From contig SCFE01000066.1 in the NCBI GenBank assembly GCA_004352715.1, forward strand, positions 1,822,115-1,886,114: DNA of 64,000 bases, in the 5' to 3' direction. A program made the translations under genes and the position numbers. This DNA comes from Hofstenia miamia. Lineage: Eukaryota > Xenacoelomorpha > Acoela. Under the pieces are notes generated by a model that had not been told where the DNA came from, did no database searches, and worked only from the letters and a program-made list of their open reading frames with translations. Positions 48,126 through 57,600 of this stretch are shown here, piece by piece; positions within the stretch are counted from its first letter, which is position 1; each line of letters opens with the position of its first letter.

Positions 48126-51100
48126 NNNNNNNNNNNNNNNNNNNNNNNNNNNNNNNNNNNNNNNNNNNNNNNNNNNNTATATATATATAGAAATGATTAT
48201 AATAAAGTTTTGAATATTCATATTCTTTATTGCAAACATCGTCAGTATACAAATATGCGGTAAAAAATGTATGTTTCCATTTGATTAATGTATTTAATAT
48301 TTGATTGACTTTTAAAATATGTTAAATGATATCGTGCTTAGTTCTTTATTTAATAATTGATCTTTGTTTGATTGTTTGATTATTAAAGCTTCTGCTTTTG
48401 TATGATGTTGTTATCTTAGCTTAATGTAGAAATTTTATGTTCTTGGTTGATGATTGTGCATGAAAGTCCCGCGAGTGTACCTTGCAACTAACGATTAAAT
48501 ATTTACTTAGATATAATTCAAAAAACATAAATTTTGGAAAAATTCATATACAGCTCTGCCTTGTAATATTTGGAATGAACTCCCTGTATAAATTCGAAAA
48601 CCATCCGATTTAAAAACATTTAAAAAACACCTTAAGCGAAATTTACTATTTATGCAGTATTATTTTGGTAATTGCAAAAACAAAACTTTTGACACAGCAT
48701 ATTGTTTGTATATTAATTTTTTTATTTATTTTTTGCTTTCATCCTTAAATATTTGTAAAGTAGTTTACTTTAATTTGTATTTTTAGATTTTTTATATATG
48801 CATAATGTTTATTTTATGTATGTACAAAGTGTAAATTGAATACATGCTATTGAACACAATATCAGATTACCAAAAATGCATTAAGTTTCCATTTCATCAG
48901 TTAAGGGGAAATGTGGGACCGCCGATCTCACGGTATTGATTAGAAACTTTTCAAACACCCGTGTATTTTTCTCATCGAAGATCGATTTTTATACTTATGA
49001 TACGGCAAAAAAATCATTGATGTAAGCTTGACAATGTCTAGAACCATTTCTAACGTTTGCGATCAACAAAAGCTGCATGAAATGCACCCTTTTATTATAT
49101 GTTTAGTAACAGTCCCGCCAAACCCTTTATATTCCTCAAACATGTATGTATTTGGTATCATTTTAAAGTATTGCCTCAATAATATGTGTATGATGTTTAT
49201 ATTGCTTAAAAAATGTTGTAAAGGTGTAAATAATACGTTTTTATCTTATTTCTGAGGTTTCTTTATGTTCTTTGCCGTTTTCTCAGTTTTGCATTTTGTG
49301 TCCAATTTCCGACAGTCGAATCCCTACTCCTTTATTATTTACATTACAATTTGCTTCAAATTTGGCCAAGTTTGTCTAAAGATATTGCTGCTTCATAATA
49401 TAGAAAGCTTTTTTCGATATGGGGTGTAGTTTTAGTTGGGGGTCCCTTAAAGTGCATTTTTGGTCATTTTTTGAGTTTTTTGCTCTTTTTTATATGAAAT
49501 TTTTGTGGGGCCATATTTTTTTTCTAGGGTATATAGCCAATTTCCTCTTCTATTCAGTTTTTAGGAGTTCTGCTAAGAGGTGATAAACAAAGTTTTGTGC
49601 AAATTGGTTGATTAGTTACAGAGGAGTAGGATTTTGAATTTTGTCAAAAAATCAAGGGTGGCCGACGTTTTTGGGAGGTCCCCGTGGTTACAGGGTGTCA
49701 AATTTTTTTTAGTTATATTTTATCATTAAGCCTTCATGGGCACTTACATCTGTAAGCTTAATTTCCCCATAAATGCTTTAATAAAATAACATTTTCAAAC
49801 CAGAATTTCCCCTTAAATAAAGTTTACAATGCCTACTTTAAGAAGTAGTTTTAGTTTCCCGTGCTTGAACGTCCTGCAACTTGATTGCTTTTTATTTACA
49901 AGGTTCATAATTTTTAGTTTTGATAATTATGAAGAAGTGCTAATATGATTTTGTAGTTCGCAATTCTTTTGAAAACATACAAAACGAAATTATTTTAAGG
50001 TAAAATTGCCTTTGCTTCATTATACATGTATATTTTAAGATTTCCCATAATAACATAGCGGTTGTTTCCCAAAATATAACAACAACAAGAGTATTATCAA
50101 ACAAATACTCCAGAATACACTAGTGTTTTGAAACGTTGTTGACTCTTGTTGGTTTTGCTTCTTTGCCTGTAGTTAAAACTAGTTATCTAGTTCTCTTTTG
50201 TAATTCCGTAATTCTATGATCACATTTTTGGTATTATTTCCACTGTACCTTTTTCAGATTGATTTTGGTTGCCTACCTTAAAAAATTTCTCTTGTTTGCT
50301 CTAACTATTCCTCATCAGTATTTCTAGTTCATTCCCATTTCTTTTCTGGATCTAAAACAACTATCACCTGTCCTTCAACCCTCTTCTGCTCCTGGGTCAC
50401 TTTTTGCAGACACAGTTCTTCTGTAATACCGCAATGTTTTTCTGCTCGCCTTTTTGTTTACTTGTGTTCCATGGATCTGTACAACCATTTCTCGATTCCA
50501 TTTCCCATTACCAAGTAGCCCTATGATTAACCGAAATTTAATTAAAACTTTTCATCACTTAAGCCCTGTCGGCATAGGGATTTTTTCTCTACAGCTTTTG
50601 GAAATTGGCTTTTCTGATTGATTTGATTTTTGACTTCACTATATCTTAGGTAGTTATTAACCATAGATAGAAATTACTTTTATCATTCTAATTATTACTA
50701 TTATTATTTAAGTTGAACATTCGCATTTGATGTCACCGCTTTGCACGTTAGTTTTTTGCGAAGTTAATGAGATACAATATAACTTCGTAGGCGTGTTCAA
50801 GTAATATAAGAGGTATCGTGTATCACAACAACTCGTTTTCGATTGCTTCTTATTGTGGGTCCTGCGGTAGAACTTCAACAACTCGAACTGCGTAAATTAC
50901 CAAACTCTTCTTAAAGCATTGAGACTAAAGCTTCTTAAATCGATAGCAAACTATACGTTAATTTCAAATAATCAATTTTAATTCTTTATATTACTATTTC
51001 ATTTCACATTTTTCGTTAAAAATAACAAATCCCAAAGTTTTTCTTTGCAATTCTACAAGTAAGAAATAAGGCATTATCTACAATCTTCACTTACTTTGAA

Positions 51101-54100
51101 TCCGTGGTTATATCCACGGTATTCAGTCTCAGTTAAATTTTGGATTAGCTCTGGAATGTTTAAAAATGGCTGTTTTGTTTTTATCATGCTTAAATCATTG
51201 ATTTAATTCAAATGTATTTTTCAGTATATTGTTTGAACAGCCGTGTAAATTCTCACAAGCAAGCAGCATGTGACCACAAAATGAGGGTATATGTAACGGA
51301 AATTCAGAGCTCTCACTGGGTCCTTAAAGTATATAAATATCGTCTTTAATATACAAGTTTCTGAATCTCTCTATTTGATCCATTCTTTAGGTTAGTTTAG
51401 TTTTACTATACTAATTTACTTTAAAACACTATTGATGGACATCAAACAAACATTTTAAATCTTTCTGCTCAACTGGTTTAGCAATTCATCATTTGGTGCT
51501 TCTGCGTTATCAATATAGTAATTATAGATCTAACCCAAACCCCTTCCCCAATCTTAACCCTAAACTAAGCCAACTCACACCTTAGTTCATCTCTAACTCA
51601 AACCGTACCCCCAACAATGGGTAGAAAGGATATGCAAATATCAGTAAGTTTCAATATGAATTATAAAATAATTATATTCTACTATTAATATGCTAATTAG
51701 TGGTTTAAGGGGACCGTATACTAAATCAGTTCAAAATTTTCGGTTTTTCAAAAGTAATTAAATTTGCATACCACAAACTTCCTCACAATATGAAATTAAA
51801 ATTTTCAATATATTATATTTTCAAACAAATTTTCAGTGTGTGTGTCAATAAATTTTGACATAGTAAATAAGTAAATCATAAAAATGCATTTTTTCTAACT
51901 TTGCTTTAATAAAATTTAAATTAACATTACCTTGATACAAATTTCAAATTAGCATAATCAAGAAAAGTTTTTTTCACTTGTTGGTTAACTACTGTCAACA
52001 AATTTTGACATAATAAATAATGAATCCAAAAAACATCGAATTTTCATGATTTTAGTTAATTTACTTAATAGTTGTATTGAATCTATGCAAATTGCAAAGT
52101 AATATAAATAGAATACTGTTTTCTGCAAATTTAGTTCGTTAAAGTCAATAAATATTGACAAAATAATGATTTATTGTGAAAACGCATTTAAAATGTGACT
52201 GAAGCATTTTGCGCAAATACGCTGCATCTCATACAGCGTTTCACCCATAAATAATAAATGTTGGAGTGATTCTGTTTTAAAACTTGCTGTTGCTGCTGAA
52301 TATGTTGCAAATGTTTCAATGAAAAATGCTGGTGATGTACAAGAAGAAAAGCACATTGCAGTATCTTATGGTGGAACATGGATGAAGCGAGGTCATCAGT
52401 CATTATATGACGTTAGATTCATTATTTCTCAGAGACTGGAAAAGTTCTGGACTATGACGTATCGTCGAAATATTGTAACACATGTACTAAGACGCAAAAA
52501 TCGCATGAATGCGATAAAAATTACTCTGGTAGCAGTGGCTCAATGGAATCCCACATTGCAGTTAATTTATTTAGCCGATCATTAGCTATGCCCAACAAAA
52601 TCTATGCACAAATAATATCAGATGGCGATAGTTCTGTAATTAGAACATTACATTCAGCTAATCCCTACATTGAAAATAGCATTGTTATTGAAAAATGGAA
52701 TGCATCAACCACATTGCACAAAGACTATACTCTGTTCTTGATAAATTGCGAAAGCTACATTCAATAGGAGGTGCACCAATTTCAATTAATGTCAATAAAT
52801 GTTGACAGATTTGTTTATATAAAGTAAAATATTACTAATGATTAATGTGCATAAATATTGCTGCGTTCAATAAGTCTTGCAAGTGATGTCATGATTTCCT
52901 ACTCCGTTAATGCACAATATTAGTTTTCCACTCAAAGATGACCTATAACATGGATGTTTGAATTCCGAAGAAAAATTCAATTCAGTTACAAATGTGTTGT
53001 CTAGGAGCAAAAAGAGTGAACAGATATCAAGCGCCTGCAACGAATTTATTTATTAAATGGAAAATTAATAATTGAGCACGGTGTCATACTTCAAGCAAGT
53101 TCTAGTCAGTGACGTAATCGCCACTCAACTCACACACACGATGAGTTTCAGGAATTCTTCTTTGAAGACACATTCGGGGATGCCTCGCAAGTAGTCCAAC
53201 GCGGCATTCGTCAATTCTTCAGGCGAGTTGAGGTCAAGTTGACGCACGTGTTCTTTTAACTTGTGATTGATGAAGCGATCGCACATGTTGAAATCGGGTG
53301 AATGTGGCGATTGAGGAACAAGCTCCACTTTCCTCCTTTGAAAGAAAGCTGTGCTCTTGCTTGAAGTATGACACCGTGCTCAATTCTTAATTTTCCATTT
53401 ATCAATCGTAGCATAAAGAAAAATACATTATCTATTCATATTAGCAGTGTTCTGATTAATTTGCATATAAACAGTCAATAAATATTGACATAAATTAACA
53501 ACAAGCCAGACGTGTAGTTGGAAATGATCTGTTGCTGCATGCAACAATTCAAATTTGAATAACAAAATTAATTAGTACATTAACAATGAATTCAGAGCAT
53601 TTACTTAGGAAAATTACATTTTTTGAGGTTTTTTAAAAATGTTACTTTTTAAAATCGTAAATTTCAAAATTTAACGAACAACTAGCGCATTTTTTTATGA
53701 ATTTTCATTATTTGTTTACAATGCATGTAACATATTAATATCTGTATACTAATTGAGCTTTTTGCTATTTTCACATTTGTTTGCGTATAAATATATTTTT
53801 TAATATATTTTGATATAAAAAACACTAAAAAGTGTTTAAAAAATTGAAAAACAATATTTTTTAAAAAATGGTCAATTATATTAAAGAACCTATTTATTTA
53901 AGCATTCTTAGCTAAAAAAAATTAGGATATTAACAAATTTCACGATTAAGAAAATTTATTTAGAAAAAAATTAAAAAATTCATTTAAAAATTATTTAAAA
54001 AATAATTCAAATTTTGTTTTCAGAAATTACTAAATTTATATGTACTTTTTACTAGAAATGGTAAAATCACTCATAAAAGAATGTCAATGATAATTTATAT

Positions 54101-54575
54101 CAATTTTAAGTTGCGCTGTTGATTTAGTGTAGGGTCCCCTTAAAAACGCAGCTTTAGTTTGTTTACAAAGCAATTATAAGATATGGCAATTTTTATTCAA
54201 TCAACACGGAGCCTTTTCCCTCAAATCTTTTCACGTAGTTCCAAAGCATGAACTCCTAGATTATTATGATAATCTAGGAGTGCATGTTCAAAGCCTTCTT
54301 AAATGGCTTTGCGTTGTTGAAATAATTCAAAATGAATATGTTTTCATTGAGTCGGCTCTGTCATGATTAAGAATATAGTATAATATTAGTTTTATTGTTT
54401 GGGATAATATTAGGGCTAGGGTAGAATTTAACTTAAAATTACGGTTATATTTTGGGTTAGGGTTATGGTTTTGGCTTGGAATAAGGGTTGGATTAGGTTG
54501 GGGGTTAAGGTTATAATTATTATGTTGATAAATTAGCTTATTTTTGCAAAAATTTGAGTGGGGGAGATAATGCTG

Positions 54576-54613
<38 letters not shown>

Positions 54614-57600
54614 GGTTTCATTTTTTGCAGAAACCATTGATGTTTTTTAAATCATAATTTACTGTTGTTATTTAAGACAATATGATTTTCTTTAGATGTA
54701 GCACATTTCCACTTTGAATTTATAAAAAATTATTTTAAAGAAGTTTTCACATTAACGTTTTGTCCATTTTCTTAGGCACGTCGCACGCTGTCGTTAAGAT
54801 AACATTAATTTACGTCTTAGCGACAGTGTGAAACGCTATTTCTTAAGTTAAGGTCAAAACCGCAAATGTACGTTTTCGTTATGTTGAGATTTACCTTAGC
54901 AGCAACGTGAGACGTCGAGAAAGGCCACACACTGCCGTTAATTAAGTTTTGTAAACAATTTCAATTGCAAAAATATGGAGTTCGCCTATTTTGAAGACAC
55001 AATTAGTTGAATTTCGTAAGCATTTCCTAGTTTTGTTTCTATATTGTATTCACAATTGATTAATTGCGTTGAAAGTGTGCATGGATCAGTAGATGTGAAT
55101 AAAATATAGAACTTTCATTTTTAATCATATGTAAGCATTTTCTTTAAGAGAACTATAGAAAGTAAAGTATTGGCATATTATTGGTTTTTTTGTTGAGCTA
55201 TGAAATGTATCTTAGCATATATGACTTTTCTAAGTAAATGTGTAGTAAGCCACGTTTAGTTTAGTAATGTATACATACAGTTCCTCTCAAAATTATTGCA
55301 AGCTTTCAATTGTGTGGATTATGCTAGACAATATTTCAACTTTGTTAGTACCGGCATCAAGTGGGGGGTCAAGGGAGGCGAATGCCATGTTCCTCGCGCT
55401 AAGCAATTACATTAATCACAAAGAGTTTCGGCGCTAAGAAGTTTCGTCAAAAAATTTGTCCGAAAGTTTTTCCGCAGAATTTTTTTAAAATTACATGTCC
55501 GAAATTTTTTACCGCCAAAACTTCATAAAAGCTGAAAAAATATTTCTAATCAATACAAATGGCATTAGCCTTATCAACAACGAGAAAATCGTCCACTTCT
55601 TCATCTTCTGACGCAGCTTGAGCCTAAAATTTATCAAGTTTATTTTTGTCCGAGAACTATGGACAGCGTAATATAGTTCTTTGTTACTATTTCTTTTCTA
55701 ATATTTATTTACAATTTCATGATTTTGGTATTTATTTTTTTTATTTTTATTTAAACTCATGATTTTCTTTTCATTTATAAATTTTACACATTTGTGTATC
55801 TTATTCCTTTCTCTGACAACCATTCCGCTCACATTGAAATTTTCGCGAAAATTTTAAAAAATTAAACCGTAAGGTATCAATAATATGGTTTATTGGTGTA
55901 CTCATGGCTATATTCAATTGATTTTTCAAAAATGTAAAATTTCACAATTTTGTCCGACATTTCGAAAATCTGTCCGAAACTTTTTTGTTTGAAACTTTTC
56001 AGGGTTAATGTATTACAGAAACGTTATTAGTAAATTTAAGAAAATTAATATTGAATCTTTCACAATAAGAATTCAACAATTATGTTGCTAGTGGCATTTG
56101 TGCATTAGGGCATTTGTTTTAATATGTACACTATGATTTACAACAAATATGGCTCTTTTCGTGTTTAACGTTGTAATTAAAAGATATTTGTGATTTACCA
56201 TGATACGAATAATGGCTAAGTGGTTTTAACTGCTATCAATTGAGATTGATGCATAGCTGCAAAGCGACATGCCCCCCCCCCCCCCCCCCNNNNNNNNNNN
56301 NNNNNNNNNNNNNNNNNNNNNNNNNNNNNNNNNNNNNNNNNNNNNNNNNNNNNNNNNNNNNNNNNNNNNNNNNNNNNNNNNNNNNNNNNNNNNNNNNNNN
56401 NNNNNNNNNNNNNNNNNNNNTTTGTTGAAAACATAATAAAATTTGTAGAAAATCATTTTGTTTTTTGTATTTTTTTTCAGATTGAAATCCCCCCACAATT
56501 TTTTTTAGCTACTCCGCAGGGTAGATGTAGTATGAACTTTAGATTATTCGAATTTAATAAATAATTTTAGTAAAATAGAGCAAGTAAGAAGATTTTATAA
56601 ATACGAGGTAAATAACAAAACAAATATGCTTTAATTCAATTAGATTCCAAAAACAAGGAAAATTCTTGATAAATTTATTACCTTTTATGTATAATAATTG
56701 CTTCAATTTTTCTTGCAATCTGAGATGTGATTAGGTAATACAAAATATACACAACTATATTAAGTACAATGATTCTCTTTAGAGTAACTTAGGGATATCT
56801 TAAAATAGTAGATGGTTTTCAAAACACTGATTAGCTCTAAGATGACTTTGAAGTTTCGCATTGCTTTCCAAAGCTTTAATCTCTTTAAATTGGCTTGAAG
56901 ATACTTAAAATACTAAATGATCTCTAAAAATGTATAATTGTATACTATGTTTGTAATATCCTCAAGTTTAAATGTATTAACTCATTGAAATTGATTTTTT
57001 CATTTAGTACCAATAGCTTAAACTGTTGGGATGCAATTATATACAATGATCCATAGTTATATTATCGAGTAAACATTTTATAAATACATATATATATATT
57101 TTTTTGCAATCTATATAATTTTCCAACACAGAGCATATGCAAGCACAGATCTATGTACTTTTACAAAAACTAAATAATTGCGCGAACCTACATTATAACA
57201 GGACGTTGCTAACGTGACCTTTTCATTTTACTTATATTCGTATTTTACCCCGGGCCCCGCGCTGGCTAAAGCCGGCTCTGACTTGAAACATGTTAGTTTT
57301 TGTTTGGGGCGGTACTCCTATAAATAATTGAGAAAATAAACAATCTTTCTTACAAACTAATGAATACTGTCGAACACTGTTACTAAGACCTAAGTTAGTT
57401 AAGGTTACCTAGTATTAAAGATCCTTTAGCCGCTAGCAATCTAGCACCGCATGTGGGCGTTTTGACTGATTCGTTTGGCAAATAGCAAAGTGTTTTCTAA
57501 TTTTAGCAATTGAAATATTCCAAATATTTTATACACTTTGTTTCTTAAAGCATTAGTTCTTGGTGTTCTTTAATTCAACTGGTTTATTACGTCATTTATA

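Larger units (their letters stand above)
51709..54139 (+). mobile_element. TTAA-flanked (Kolobok-like) DNA transposon, decayed
   Basis: The left end GGGGACCGTATACTAAATCA and the right end on the other strand GGGGACCCTACACTAAATCA match at 18 of 20 positions and abut TTAA at 51705-51708 and 54140-54143. The 2431-bp interior contains a transposase remnant (52271-52767), five copies of an 18-bp palindrome, degenerate ~150-bp repeats at the left, and a nested mariner/Tc1-type piece (53052-53403). TTAA duplication plus a DDE transposase that is not piggyBac-like points to the Kolobok superfamily; the superfamily call is inference. Confidence 0.8.
51507..54531. repeat. Outer inverted flanks with degenerate telomere-like DNA
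   Basis: TTATCAATATAGTAATTATA (51507-51526) is matched on the opposite strand by TTATCAACATAATAATTATA (54512-54531), 18 of 20. Just inside the left arm is C-rich (CTAACCC)-like sequence (51529-51620), and just inside the right arm is G-rich (GGGTTAG)-like sequence (54405-54510). The TTAA element lies between them. This suggests an older inverted-repeat element into which the TTAA element inserted. Confidence 0.5.

Noticed and set aside
56216-56498. Glycine- or proline-containing frames around 56.2-56.5 kb
   Set aside because: Produced by the poly-C run and the N gap.
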